Shown here: piece by piece, positions 44,530-57,680 of the stretch | How the letters are laid out: each line of letters starts with the position of its first letter | Numbering within the stretch: position 1 is the stretch's first letter | Origin: Quercus robur | Taxonomy: Eukaryota > Streptophyta > Magnoliopsida > Fagales > Fagaceae | Reading direction: 5' to 3' | DNA length: 64,000 nt | NCBI RefSeq assembly: GCF_932294415.1 | Contig: NC_065545.1 | Location: 39,966,327-40,030,326 of the forward strand | Notes under the pieces: model-generated | Database searches by the model: none | What the model saw: only the letters and a program-made list of their open reading frames with translations | Told to the model about the DNA's origin: nothing | Made by a program: the position numbers and the translations under genes

Positions 44530-45915
44530 AACATTGTATTAATAACCCTAATCTTTTATAAGGTTGCACTAAGACCCCCTGAACTATTTTCCTTTCACTA
44601 ATTTGGTACAGCAGCTTTGATACGGTATCAAATAGAGCCCTTCTGTCAATGCTGTGTCTATTTTCTAATGGGGAGAGCACCTGGAACTAAAATTTTGGTG
44701 CTAACTTGTGGAGAGAGAGAGAGAGAGAGAACCTTAAATAAAACAATCTCAAAAGCCCAAATCAGATCTACTATGTGAAGTTAAACAGAAGCTCACAAAA
44801 CAAAAGTAAATCAATGAAAGTTGTGCAAGAAAATAGTCATGGCCTTGCCTGTATTCTACTGCCAACTACAGGTATTTAACCCTATTATTCTTTTCCCCCC
44901 CCAAAAAAAAAGTAATAATAATAAAAGCCATCTTATTCACATTGCCTTTGAATTACAGAATTGAATTTACATAAGAGAAACTCATAGATTAGGATGTTTG
45001 CAATGCCTATTTGGATGATGTAATGTCTGCTTTAGAGTAAAAAAATTATGTTAGACCAGAACATGCCCCATTTGCTATGTAGCTAGTGCTTATGTAACAA
45101 GGTGATGTGTGCATCAAACATCTTTGTTTATCATGCTTTGTTTTGGAGTCTCCAACATACAATGATTTATGATTCAAACTTCTTGAATCCTTGATAAACA
45201 GGGACACAGACACATTGGTCTGTTGTTGGGGGTTATGAAATTCTCCACTAGTTTTGAGGAATACAATTTCAAACCATGAAGGTTCCATTTTGATAGTTAC
45301 AATAGGGGTGGGGGGATTTGAACCTTAGACATCTCCATTGGAAACACAAGGAGGTGCCAATTGAGCTACAAAGCTCTTGGCAAAACCATGAAGATTCAGT
45401 TATCCAGAAGCAGAAATCCTACCAGAAAAGTGAACAAAAATTGAGAGTTTTAAGATGTTTCAAGGATAAGTTAATGCATGTGCTGAAATAAATAAACAAT
45501 ATGTTAGGCTAGCGTGCTTCAACCTTCTTACCTTCTACCAAAAGGGTCCCACATACCACAATCCAGTTGAAGTTGAACTGTTGAGCCATACAAAGAAATT
45601 GGTGGAAAAAATGGCGGACTTGATCATGAAGTTGATGATCCAGTCAAACGCTATATGAATAAGAAGGCTTAATGCCCAGTTTTTGGCACTAGAAAACAGG
45701 GCATCTAGCCATTGAATTGGGCAGCATTCTTGGCCACACGTGTACTTTCTGTGAGATTCACGTGTTCTCTTTGTTAGAAAATAGATGAAGAATTAACACG
45801 GGCCTATTGGGCATAGTATCCAAGTTACTGTACCAAATTAGTGGGCAAAAAGTTCAAGGGGTCTTAGTGCAATAGCATAAAAGATTAGGGGCTGTTGGTG
45901 CAAAATTCAAAAAGA
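44530..45915. mobile_element. Inverted-repeat element with long TIRs (MULE-like), 1.4 kb
   Basis: The left arm (CCTAATCTTTTATAAGGTTG, CACTAAGACCCCCTGAAC, CACTAATTTGGTACAG) is repeated in reverse at 45830-45905 (GTACCAAATTAGTG, GGGGTCTTAGTGCAATAG, AAAAGATTAGGGGC). The arms are about 180 bp and diverged. The exact ends and TSD are not fixed. It carries a tRNA-SINE at 45295-45385 and no transposase. Confidence 0.7.
45295..45385 (-). repeat. tRNA-derived SINE
   Basis: Minus strand: AGCTTTGTAGCTCAATTGGC (A box), CACCTCCTTGTGTTTCC, then AAGGTTCAAATCCCCCCACC (B box). A clear tRNA-like head. Confidence 0.7.
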
Positions 45916-46292
45916 TGGTTATATTCCAGAATTAAACATGTTAGGAAATACAGCTACATAAACCTAGCTGCATAGAATCATTGAACCTCATCCATGACAA
46001 GTATGTAATTTATGGTATCAACCATAAGAACAAGAACATTTAAGGACACAAGGGAAAGAAAGGATCAGAAATTCACAAGATTATTTTACAGGAGAAAAAT
46101 TGAAACACAGAACCCTAGTTCTGTCCAACACAAGTAAACCTCAACCCGTCTGATACAATCATAAAATTTGATGGACAGAGGGGGCCAACTTTGTAAAGAA
46201 AAATTTCACGGCAAGAAAAACAATTGAGATTTGAAAGTAATTGACTAAACTCAAGAATGAGGCAAAATAAGATAGAGGAAATTTATACTCAC

Positions 46293-47474
46293 AGTATCTA
46301 GCTCCATTTCAGCCGCTGAAAGTAGCCTATCAAAACAATGCCCAGATATTTTACAGACCAAAATCTCATCGGTGGGATCCATAACAATTTCTCTGCATGC
46401 ATCATCACAGTGCTAAACATGTGCTAAATACTTGAATATATCAATACATAAAAAGGTTGATTTCCTGAAAAGTGTTCTCTACTGTGTACAAGTCCAGTCT
46501 TCTCACAAATAAATACATCTCCAATATGGTAGTAAGAACATGTTTCTCCAGAACAAGCATGGTCAGTGACCACCTTATCAGTCAGGCCCCTGCTGCTTTT
46601 CCACATAGACACTTGATCAGCCACTGTCTTATCAAGAATTATTCGGTCATCATTCACCTTCACAGATAAAACAGACATATCGAGGCAGCATGAAATAGTG
46701 TTTATTTGAGTGAATGCACATTGAATCAAAAGCTCAATTTTCAAATAGATGTTTCTCTTAAATAAGAGTCTCCAGTTCTTATTCAAAGAAATAAAAAACA
46801 AAAAACAAAAAAGAGAGACTCCCGTTGCCCATTAAACAGACTACGTGGCGAATAATAAATAAAGAACAAAAGGCGAAAACACCAATGAACTTTGGCTCAA
46901 GTTGAACTTCCTCCTCCCATAAGAAAGGATGGGGAGTGAGATCCTGGGTTCAAAACCCATTGGGTGCATGTAACTAACTTACCAAAACTTTATAAAAAGA
47001 TAAATATCAGCAAATAAATCCTACAGATATAGAGAAATTCTCAAAAAAAAATCCCTAGGTTTCAAGCACCATAAGAATCTACAATATATAGTGGAGGCTG
47101 ATAGGAATGGGAGCCGGGTATTTTTTCTCTCCACATTACCCCAAAGAAAAGGTGACAGGCAGTTAAGTGTTACCTGTGAAGGAAGAGGTGCTTGGCTTCT
47201 CTTGGCCGCTTGCATTTGAATGTAGTACTCTTTAAACTCAGGTTGGCAATCTCTAACAAGTTCAATCATGTCCTCTTCATCGCGCTGAAGAAAGGAAAAA
47301 AAAAAAAAGTAAGCATCAATTAACTATAGCTCATATCTTCAACTATATGTATGTTTGGATGGAGAGAAGAGGAGAATAGTGGCCAGAACTAAGAGTACCT
47401 GAATATAAAGCTGTTTCCAAGGACATTGCCGTAACTTTTTTGTAGGGGGCAACAGACCCCATCTCATACAGTAC
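46293..47474 (-). pseudogene. SKIP31: SKIP31-like F-box protein gene fragment (four middle exons)
   Basis: Minus-strand exons are 47399-47474 (YCMRWGLLPPTKKLR), 47174-47284 (37 codons; [19 protein letters not shown]), about 46484-46657 ([40 protein letters not shown]) and 46293-46412 (CDDACREIVMDP, ISGHCFDRLLS). This is the order in plant SKIP31, an SCF F-box protein. The first three acceptors/donors are clean. Between the third and fourth exon no joint keeps the frame at the expected VH-CDD point: the text there has a TAG (GTTTAGCAC). The F-box exon 5' of 47474 and the C-terminal exons are absent from this place. Hence a broken gene, with relatives of its 3' end at 33961-34990 and 63850-63920. 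Confidence 0.82.
46895..47000 (+). repeat. Possible tRNA-derived SINE
   Basis: TCCTGGGTTCAAAACCCATTGGG has a B-box-like head and lies in the SKIP31 intron. The A box is weak. Confidence 0.4.
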
Positions 47475-47479
47475 CTGCA

Positions 47480-48590
47480 CTCATGTTGGATGAACTAGCT
47501 TAGATACACATTCAAGTATTACCTACGAACCAAAAAAAAAAGTTCAAACTAATATTATCAGTAACATAAACATTTCATAACATTTCTGTAAAACAACAAA
47601 TTTACATACAGTAAATAATATAGGCTAAGAAGAAAGTGTACATTGAAGCCATATAATTAAAGATTAAGGCACCCTACACACCGGTGACTTGCTATAGATG
47701 AATTACATCCAGAGCCATAAGCAACATTTAACAGAAGAAACAAAAGAAAGAAACTTTGGTAGATCAAATATATACAAGAAAAAATATTGCTTACATCCCC
47801 AAAGATCATATAGTATAAAGTCATTTTTTATCCCTAAACTTTAAAATTTTTCATTTTTTTTTGGTTCCTAACTATTGAAAACGTTATAGAACTTGGAAAA
47901 AAAAAATCTTTTTTCATCCCTAATCTTTAAAAAATTATGTTTCTAAAAATAAATAATAATAATTTTTATTTTCTGTTCCTAACCATAAAAAATGTTATAG
48001 AACTTGAAAAATAAAATCTTTTTTCATCCCTAAACTTTAAAAAATTATTTTTTTGTTCATAAGCATCAAAAAGGTTATAGAACTTGGGGGGGGGGGGGGT
48101 GGATTTCTTTTTTTCATCCCTAAACTAAAAAAGCTATACTCATATCCAATGCACAAAGCTCCAATTTTTTTTTGAGGTTTGGGAGTGATGATTAGTAGAC
48201 AACCTTGCCCTTTTTTTTTTTTTTTTTTTTTGTGTGTGGAAAGACTAACTCTTGGACCCAAAACTTAAAGACATGTGGTTTTTGGTGGAAGACACTCGCC
48301 ATTGCAATAAGGTGCAACATGTGACCAACTCTTTCGTGCCACCTATCCACCTAGTGTATCTTTATATATATAATCAAAGTTATTATCTAAGGGCGATGGA
48401 TACTACAAGTTTTACTATATAGCCATTAAAATGTTATTAATTCCATTGACTGCTCTCTCAATTACTGTCCATCAATCGCATTCATTGCCTTGTCAATTTT
48501 TTTTTCTTTATAATTCAATAGTTGGAGGTGAGGGGATTTGTTTGTAAAGGTTATGTAACTTTTAGTAATTTCCGTTCTCTAATGCGAAAA
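47480..48590. other. Intergenic between the SKIP31 fragment and the ETR1 pseudogene
   Basis: Holds three repeats of a motif (TTTTTTCATCCCTAAACTTTAAAA and AGAACTTGGAAA-like, at about 47820, 47920, 48015, 48105), a poly-G tract (48087-48099) and poly-T. No gene or F-box exon was found. Confidence 0.5.
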
Positions 48591-49106
48591 CATAGAAATC
48601 AGCTTCTCTAAGACAATAGTCAGTTATGTGTACAACTATATGCAATCACCTACTATTGTGTTTTCTCTTATACACATTCTCTGTACTAGGGCATGGGCTT
48701 TTGATCTTTAAGTGTGTGTGTGTGTTCTAATTGCACCTGTTATAATTTTAAGCTATGTTACAATGCAAAGTAACTTTTTATTGGGTTTATATTTTGAAAA
48801 TACCAAGTTTCATGCCGATTGGATGCCAATTACTTTTCGTTTTAGAAACCCATATTTTATACACAATTTTAAATACAAGTAGTTGAAATTTAAACATTTG
48901 ATCAATGATATAGATCTCAAATCATTTTGAAATTTTGCAAGTATGTAAAGTAGAAGAAAATTTAATCCAACAGTGGATTCATCAAAATTCTCATCCAATA
49001 AAAACATATTGAGTGGTGTAATATAGTTTAGAATTACACCAGGTGTAATTTAAACCTAACCCTATGTGTGTGTACCTATAATCTATAATCTATATATCCA
49101 TATATA

Positions 49107-49283
49107 GAACAAAACTTAGGTACAGTACCTTAAGTGTTGTTTCTTAGGTTCCTCTCTTAAGATTCTGTCATGTGATTACTTAACTAAAAAATATTCTTTC
49201 TTCCCATGAAAAAAAATCTACATAACAAAATTTTAAGAGGAGAACCTAAGAAACAACACATAAATATTGTATCTAAGTTTTGC
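49107..49283. mobile_element. 177-bp MITE with 9-bp TSD, only in the ETR1 duplicate
   Basis: Ends AACAAAACTTAGGTACAG and ATCTAAGTTTTGC are inverted repeats, followed by AAGTGTTGTTTCTTAGGTTC / GAACCTAAGAAACAACAC. The direct repeat CCATATATA lies on both sides (49098-49106, 49284-49292). It is absent at the matching place of the intact ETR1 (near 26290), so it was inserted after the duplication. Confidence 0.82.
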
Positions 49284-50883
49284 CCATATATAGGCCCTTT
49301 TGAATATACACCACTATAAGTTTCTTTAAGACCTTCTCCCCTCTCCCCCGTGTGTGTGTTAAAAATATTTAGTATTCTCAAAAAAAAAAAAAAAAAAAAA
49401 AGTTTTGCCCATATATATAGGTTATTTTACTGAGCAAGTGTTATAGAAGGGCAAGGGTTTGGTTATCAAAGTTAGATAATCGTAAGTGCGCATGGTGGTT
49501 TCAAACTCATTGTAGGGTCATTATGAATATTACAAAGAGCAACATAAAAAACACTTTGCAACCTAATCAAGCCTCCTTCTGCAAGACTCATTCGTTAAAC
49601 TTCATACATTCCCTATATGACATGAAGCAAGTATAGATTATAGCTATTTCCTACAAATATATATCTGCTTCCACCCTTTCAAAAGCAATTCTTAGTTCCA
49701 TTCACACATCTAGCATCAAGGGTCATTCAGGATGTCTAGGACTCAGCTTCTTTACCATTATATGAAAACATCACATAAGATATTCATAGCTGATATGTTT
49801 TCCCATCTGAAAATGTATAGCGCATGCATACATCAAAGTTCTACCCAGTTCAACAAGAGTGGTTTTCAGTATAGTATGCCTATCCAGGGTGCTTCTGATC
49901 TCATGGGTGAACCACATGACGGCCTGTTTCTTCTTGTGTACGAATCAAGCCCATTTCTCTATCAAGCTCTGCAGCCTTGTTTTTCAAGAACAGTTCTCTG
50001 GTTTAATCAGGAATAATACGCACAAGCATGAGGGCAGTTGCACATGAAACCACAGCAGTCAAAACCTTTGCAGTGGTCATTACTATCGCCACAGTTTTCG
50101 AATGCATGGTATAAGTCAATAAATTAATGAGGTGCGTTGCCCCACACAACACTATGAAAGCACCAAACTGAACAAGGGCCGGCCATCTATATGGAAACAC
50201 TGCCGATTTCTTGACAAAGTAGATCAGTTTTAGAGCGATAGAGAAATAAGCAAGTGCAATGAAGAAATCTGAAATATATTGGTACTTCATCAACAATTCA
50301 TCAGCCGGCCATTTCGGCTCAATGCAATTACATGACTCCATAGTGATTGAACCACCTCAGCAGATACTTCCTCTTTCACGTGCCTACAACAGATAGTAAA
50401 GAAACTTATAATAGTATAATACAAAGCAGAAGACACAGTACAAATATATTCCTAGAAAAATGTTTTCCCAAAAAACTTATACAAGGAAAATTGTTTTCGA
50501 GATTCTTTTAGGGGTGGGAGGGGGAGGGGGGACTTTCTGGTATAAGAAGGTACTTGAGCATTGAAATTTTAGATAGAATTGTAAGGAATTTGTATTGTTT
50601 TGTCTGCCTTATGACAGTGGAGAGTTTCCAGAGAGTTGATGTAAATCCTTAACCGTCTATTTACAGTGTAAAAGGGTATACCTTTTGCACCCAAATCAAA
50701 TACAAGGCAAAGGGAGGGAAAAGAGAGAGAAGCAAGGGACCACCCAACGTCATTATGCTGAATATATTTCATTTTTTTCAGCCAACAGAATTTAAGTGAA
50801 AAACTTATCCAAGAAAAAGAGGAAAATAATTTTTGGAATAAGAAGCTGAAGACAAAGGAGATAGGATATGATCAAAATGCAGG

Positions 50884-51043
50884 TACAGTTTCATGTCATA
50901 GAAAAAAAAAAAAAAGGGATTCTATCAATAATTATATGGGTAATGATGAGTAAATGGGTTTTGTATACCCAACCTAATTATACGCACCTCAAATCCATCT
51001 ATTTGACACCCCTATGTCTAACATGTTTATACTCAATAGAGAT
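50884..51043. other. Foreign patch replacing part of the ETR1 leader intron
   Basis: Between ATGCAGGTAC and AGATATTGGAAGAG the duplicate has about 150 bp (GTATACCCAACCTAATTATAC, CACCCCTATGTCTAACATG) where the intact locus has about 260 bp. The origin is not recognised. Confidence 0.7.
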
Positions 51044-54000
51044 ATTGGAAGAGTAAGGGAAGGGAAGGGAGACTCCCCATTATGATTGGAGAAGACATCA
51101 AGAGACAAATTCTGATCTGGTGAAGAAAAGAATGGGGTTGACCCAAAAAGTTAACAGCAGCATTTACGAAGTATCCATGAGACTCACGACTATAACAATG
51201 ATAACAATTCTGAGTATTGAGTACCAAAGGAAAACACACGAGCCTAAGGAGATAATTTATCTTGATCGAAATCAAAGACATAAACAAAGGCAACAGAAGC
51301 AAACATATGAGGAGTAAGCAGGGAGGAAAAAGGACCATTAGGATACAACAACCACACATTTTAGTCCCAAAATTTTGAGGTTGACCATAAATCCTTAACA
51401 AACTAGTTAGTGTCAGCCACATATATTCTTTTTTGTTATGCTATTCTATCTGAAATCATACTCTATATTATTTCCTTAATTAACGATTAGGATATAAAAG
51501 AAAAAATTGAGACTTATAATTCCAGAAGGCATATGATTAATTAGATGGCACTTTATATTGAATAACAAGGTGCGAGCAACATCCAACAAATCAGTGACGG
51601 TGCTTGCACTCAAAAACACTATTTTGTTAAAAGGTGTGAGCACAATTACTTTGATGAATAATACGATGATCATTACAAAAGGAATTCATAATAGACTTTG
51701 TTTATTCTAATGCATTATTAGAGCAAAGAATCTTAAGGGCCCATGAGTCTTCCTTTATGTTTTGGAGTCCTTTCAATTTTGTTTAATTTCCTACTTCTTG
51801 TAAAAGTCTTTTAAATACTTTTCCTTAGTTATTTTTTAGTCTAGTCTTTCTAGGAGTAGGATTAGCAATAGCCTATATAAGATTCTTTATGTTATCAATA
51901 AAAATATATAGAGAGATTGAATTTAATAAAATTGGAGCAGTTTATTTTAAACTTTGAGGGTGTGATTGCCTTCTCATTCCTGATTGTGATTTCTTAGGAA
52001 ACCTAGGTTTTATTCTTCTTTGTTTCTCTGTTCAACTCTTCCGTAAACAACCATCAATTCCCTCCATGTCCATTCAAAATCTAATATTTTATTTACTTAA
52101 GCCCTTAAACATTAAATCCTATACATAAACCCTTCAAGATCTTACCAAGAATACTAATTTAGTGTTGAATTTCTAAAAAAACCTACGTCAAATCAACTTT
52201 CTCCAAGATTCACCAAAAAAAATTATTGGACCATCAAGACCTCACTACTAAATTATGCCAAATCTTCATAACTATTTCCCCAATCATCTACTCCACCTAC
52301 ACAAAACTCTAGAAACATAACAATTCATAAAACGATGTATGATATATTATCAGTAATTACACACGAACCTAATAGGTCGTAAACTCACAACCTCACCCTC
52401 TACCTTACTTCTAAAGGGAAGATGTGCCATTTAACTAGAACTATTAGCACATAAACAGATATATAGGGAAAAAAAAAAAAGGCAAAAGGCAATCAGTGTA
52501 GATCATTCATATATCTTTGCCTAACAATATATTTTGAAAAGCCAAGAAATAGAGTACATCCTAACAGTCAAATTACAGAAACAGGAAATGGGAATTGAAG
52601 AATCTGATTTTTGGTTGCTGGGATTTTTATAAGATAAGTTTAAGAAAAGGAAAAGCACCTGATTTTTTTTGTTGTTGTTGGAAGCAGCTTTGGGTTTCTT
52701 TTCAGTACAATCTGTTTTCACTGGAGCTAGCCTACAAATGAAAATAAAAAATAAAAAACTAGAATAGCTAATACCATCAACTAAACTACTCTTCTTTTAT
52801 AACTATTCAAACAAATCACCATATCCATTTTGTGACAGTGCAAATCACCCAAAAAAGCAAACAAACATATCAACACCAATTATTAATTTAACCCCAAAAG
52901 GAAAAAAAAAAAATTCTGACCCAGTTAAAGTTATAAACTGAATTCCATATTTGAACCATCCATTTAAGGAAACAACAACAACTGGGTCACAATCTGATAA
53001 AGTAATTAAATAAGAAAAAAAGATAAAATTCTTTCCAAGAGTGTGGGTGACGTGGCACGTGTAGTTGTGAAGAAGCTATTATGTGAGGGTGGAGTTGGTT
53101 TTGGCCATGAAAAACTCATCAGATCTAAAGAAAGGGTGGTCATGACTCATGATGGCACTGCATTGCAGTGGCGGAGCCACTTGAGAACCAAAGGGGGCCT
53201 TGGCGCCCCCAAAATTTTTGAAAAAATTTATAAATTTTTTTTTTTAAAATATCTTAAATAATTTGAAAATTCTTAAATAATCTTGTCATTTTGGCCCCAT
53301 CCCTGATAATATACCTATATAAAGTCTAAAAATAAATACAATTTTCATTTAAATAAAATACAATCCACAAATACATGTCAAAAAATTTCAATAATTATAC
53401 ATATAGCATCTTTAAAATGAACATAAGTATTTTAACAACTACCTCAACAAATAAAAGGGAAAAAAAATTCTAATTTTCATCCCAATACATCTAAGGCTTA
53501 CTTGTACACAGCAAAAATATTGAAAAGTCTGAAACTTTGTCTCTCCCACACGGCCACACAGTTGCAGCAGTCTTGCAGAACAGAAAAAAAATCTTTCTTA
53601 CAGACTTACACAGGTGACTCTCTCTCTCTCTCTCTCACTCTCTCTGCCTCCGTTGAGGACTTGGGCTTTGCATTCTTCTTCTTTTTCTTCTTTTAGTTCT
53701 TTCTCTTTGCCTTCAGCCTCCTTCAGTCCTTCTCGCCACTGCACTGTCTTTGCCCTCTTCTTCTTTCTTTTTTTATCTTTTTTTTTTTTTGGATACGTTT
53801 TTTTTTCTTTGCTTTTCATCCCTCTGTTTAAAAGTAAAAGTTTTGTCTCTTTGTTTAAAAGTAAAGGTTTTGCACTTTCCAGAATTGCAATAGTGTAATG
53901 TATGTATTATGTGTTCAATTTTTCTTTGGTAAACGTACTATGTGTTGAATTTAGACAATAAAGAGCGATTAATTTTGTCCATTTCTCATTATCATTGTCA

Positions 54001-54201
54001 ATAACTTATTGTTGTGGGCCCCTCAATTTTGTGAAGCTTTTGTGCTTGTGCTGTGTGCTCCAGGTATTTGTATTTTCTTTGTTTAGTTTTTTTTTTTAAT
54101 TGCTTTCTTTTTTAAATTTCTTATAATATATTATTTATTATTATAATAATCAATATATTATAAACAATATATACATATGTATTTAGTTGTTGTTTATTAT
54201 A

Positions 54202-54232
<31 letters not shown>

Positions 54233-56990
54233 TTTTTATGTATTGACATTTAAATAATTATTTGTCTTTTATTTAGCAATCTTTGGACTATTAGTATTTT
54301 TTTTTTTTAAATCTCAGTCATTTTATTTAACTAGTCGCTAACCCATGCGATGCATAGAAAAGCTATTGAAAGATAGATTTAATCTTTCTTTTATTCTATA
54401 AAGAGTAATCATTGTGTAGTGGACACCATAAATTACATTCTATTGAAAATTAAAATTAAAATTACAAATTAAAAAGAAGAAAAGAGGTATAACATCATTT
54501 TGAGTTGTAAAGCTATACTTTAATCACATTTTAAACTTTTTTTAATGGTATAATGTGTTTGGGTCCAAAAGAGAGTGTAAAACCAACCGTGATAAGTTCT
54601 TAAGAGTGTAGTTTATTTGGATTGAATGTGCTTATGGTTAATATTTATGCACTTTCGTTTCAATGGCCAATTAGAGGGGTTACTGTCAACAGAGTTTACC
54701 AAAATGACATTATACACCAATTGACGTTTGCATCACATTTTTCAACACAAAAAAAAAAAAAAAAAAAATGTAAAGAAAAAGTTGAACAATTATTCTACAT
54801 GATCCTTTAACTAAAGAGCCAATCTAGATTCAACTTGCTTCTAAAGCGCAAACAAATCATTTCCCAATTTTCAATTTCATTATTAGTTGTCTCAATTTCA
54901 TGCTGCTACCATGCCAAACACCTTTTCAATGTGTACTTAGATGCATAACATCACATAAAAAGCTCTTGCCCAATTGACATTTGGCCACAAAAGCAAACAG
55001 TCCCAAAAAATTCTGCAACTACTTCCCACTCTTGGCTTTAGTATTCTTGGAACCAAATACTTACTAATCATCAGATCTTGAATAGCAAATCGTTGCACAC
55101 CCTGGATACTTTTATTCATCTGATAACAATTTCCACAATTACTACAATAGGCCATTTGAAAGAAGAAAAAAAATTTATATAGAAATAGTAACTTCAAAAG
55201 CTAACATAGTGATGTTTGAGAGAACATTTCAATAACCAGAATGCAAATCAAACTAAACTCTCTAGATAAATCACTGCTATAACAGTGCATGTCCTCCCAT
55301 TACTTCTTGCAAGCCAATAGTAGCAGCAAGAATTACCACGATTGCTCGATGCCATGACAGCATTCCACCTAATGGTTTGACCCAAGCATCCTTCTTCTAT
55401 ATCCCATCTCATGTGTATCAAAAATTTTGTAGATTGAAAGTTGTTAGTTGGTGGTTTCAAGTAAAAGTCACATTTTGCACAAAATCTAAGCAGCCTAAGT
55501 CAATGGCTTGATGAAAGAAAAACCAAAACCTCAGCTTTTTATTGAAAAATTTAAAAGAAGCAATTCCTTTTAGCTGGAAAAGAAAAAGAAAAAGAAAATG
55601 CAAATCTAAAATTCTTCCCAAACCTATAAAAAAAAAAATTAAAAGCAACATTGAAAGAAAATGCTCATCAAATTATCACGAAATTGAGACAAATATATAT
55701 TAGTACCCAAAAGAACTACAAACAACCATGACAATTAAAAATTAACAATGCACACACACACACACACACACACAAAAAGCTTCATGTGAGGATTATGCTT
55801 AATTATGCTGTGAAAATTAAATCATATGGAAAGCAATGAATTTAATTTTATGTATTGAAAATGATTGTGCTACTAAAATCTCATACTACACTCATAAGGT
55901 TTTTATTTACTTTAAATCTCACTTATCAAAAAATTAATTTTTTGTTTTGAGTGCCATCATCAATTGGAAACAACTGGGGCTTTAGTTTCATAGGAATATA
56001 TTGTTATCAACAAAAAGATTTTGCCAAAAAAGAATGGAATCAAAATTTTTTTGGGGTTTATGTGATTTGTGACTACTTGAAACCAAAAAAAGATGGGCCA
56101 TACTATAGTATTTACAACTACCATAGTGACTTGTTTTGTGGAAGCTAAATATAATTGTACCAAGCCGACCTCTAAATCCTATACTTATGTTCAATGATGC
56201 ACCACGTCTAGTCCTAATTGGCTTTTTATGTTTAGAATTATATGCAAAACTAAATTAATTAGGCTCCAGAAATAAAATAAAATAAATTAAATATTCAAAC
56301 ATAATGTTAAAATTTCATAAAATAAACATGAATTCTAATATCAAACTCCAAATAAATTATATAACATGCAATGAAGAAACCCAAAAAAAGAAAAAAGAAA
56401 CTATAGAAGCAAAATATACAAACAAAACAGTAATTAAAAAACATTGACATGCTGAAACTAATATCTAAAACTAAAGAAGCATACCCTACTCAGAAACTTT
56501 TTTTTTATTTCAATAAGATCAAACCTGGCTCAAAAAACCTTAAATTAAAAGAACAAATTTTAAGTAGACTAATCGCAAACCCGTGCTATGCACGGAAACC
56601 TACTTGTTTGTTTAATAGACTAAAATAATTATATAAAATTTAAAATTGATTATGAAACTATACTATTTCATGAATTTCTCCTGTTTCACTTCAATTTTTA
56701 TTACGATTTGATAAAGAAGTCATTGTTTGAACGTGCAATATCTTGTGAAAAATCTACCAATTGATTTCAGATATTAAAATTCTCGAAATGCCAAAAAATA
56801 TTAAAGAATAAGAAGATTCATTGCCTAGAAAATTTTGAAACAAAAAATATATATTTATGACTACACAATAGAGAAATACAAGAGAAAAATAGGTTATCTT
56901 TAAAAGAATATATAATTCATGGTATAACCGTTGAAATCTGCTAAACATGTTCAGTTATTGCAATAACTAATGCAAAAATGCATTTTTAAA

Positions 56991-57680
56991 TTTTTTGTTG
57001 TTATCTAATATATAATAGCAAAAAAAATAAATAAACGCATAATCAAAAGATTTTGAAATAAAAAAAATTATATTCTATAACGCAGAGTTCAAGAAGTTTG
57101 GTAGGGTTTTTAAAAAATTAATTAACTTTTTTTTTTGGGTTTATTGCAATAAAGCCGATACTTATCCTTTTATTGCAGTTTTTTATTTTTATTATTATTA
57201 TTTTTTTTTATAAATAATCATCTTTGTGGCATATGGTGATATATATTTAATTTTTTGTTGTTATCTAATATATAATAGCAAAAAATAAATTAACGCATAA
57301 TCAAAAGATTTTGAAATAAACAAATTATATTCTATAACGTAGAGTTCAAGAAGTTTGGTTGTAGGGTTTTTAAAAAATTAATTAACTTTTTTTTTTGGGT
57401 TTATTGCAATAAAGCCGATACTTATCTTTTTATTGCAGATTTTTTTTTTTTTTAATAATCATCTTTGTGGCATATATAATTTTTTGTTGTTATCTAATAT
57501 ATAATAGCAAAAAATAAATTAACGCATAATCAAAAGATTTTGAAATAAAAAAATTATATTCTATAACGTAGGGTTCAAGAAGTTTGGTTGTAGGGTTTCT
57601 AAAAAATTAGTTAACTTTGTTTTTGGGTTTATTGCAATAAAGCAGACACTTATCCTTTTATTGCAGATTTAAAAAAAAAA
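56991..57680. repeat. Tandem repeat, three units of about 230 bp
   Basis: Units at about 56991, 57250 and 57480 share TTTTTTGTTGTTATCTAATA, ACGCATAATCAAAAG, GAGTTCAAGAAGTTTGG and TTATTGCAATAAAGC. The third reads GGGTTCAAGAAG. Two smaller copies of TTTAGATTAAAGT(C/T)AGCTTA follow at 57691 and 57766. Confidence 0.88.

Larger units (their letters stand above)
48597..53165 (-). pseudogene. ETR1 duplicate, part 1 (introns, truncated first exon, leader region)
   Basis: A copy of 25757-31100 in the same orientation. The first coding exon (50003-50341) still starts MESCNCIEP and keeps the three membrane spans with Cys65/His69. A 12-nt deletion then creates GAT-TAA after IIPD at residue 112. A 0.95 kb deletion (join near 49836) removes the GAF 3' end, the donor and neighbouring intron. 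No kinase or receiver exon follows. It could at most yield a 112-residue membrane domain. Leader-exon splice sites are mostly conserved. A 150-bp foreign stretch replaces 28720-28975 (see 50884-51043). A MITE sits at 49107. Confidence 0.92.

Noticed and set aside
46484..46657. Intact SKIP31 gene at 46.3-47.5 kb
   Set aside because: No in-frame joint to the next exon is visible, and the F-box and C-terminal exons are missing.
50003..50341. Second functional ethylene receptor (ERS/ETR2 type)
   Set aside because: Sequence and flanks are a recent copy of the 20.4-31.5 kb gene. It stops at 112 residues and lacks all downstream exons.
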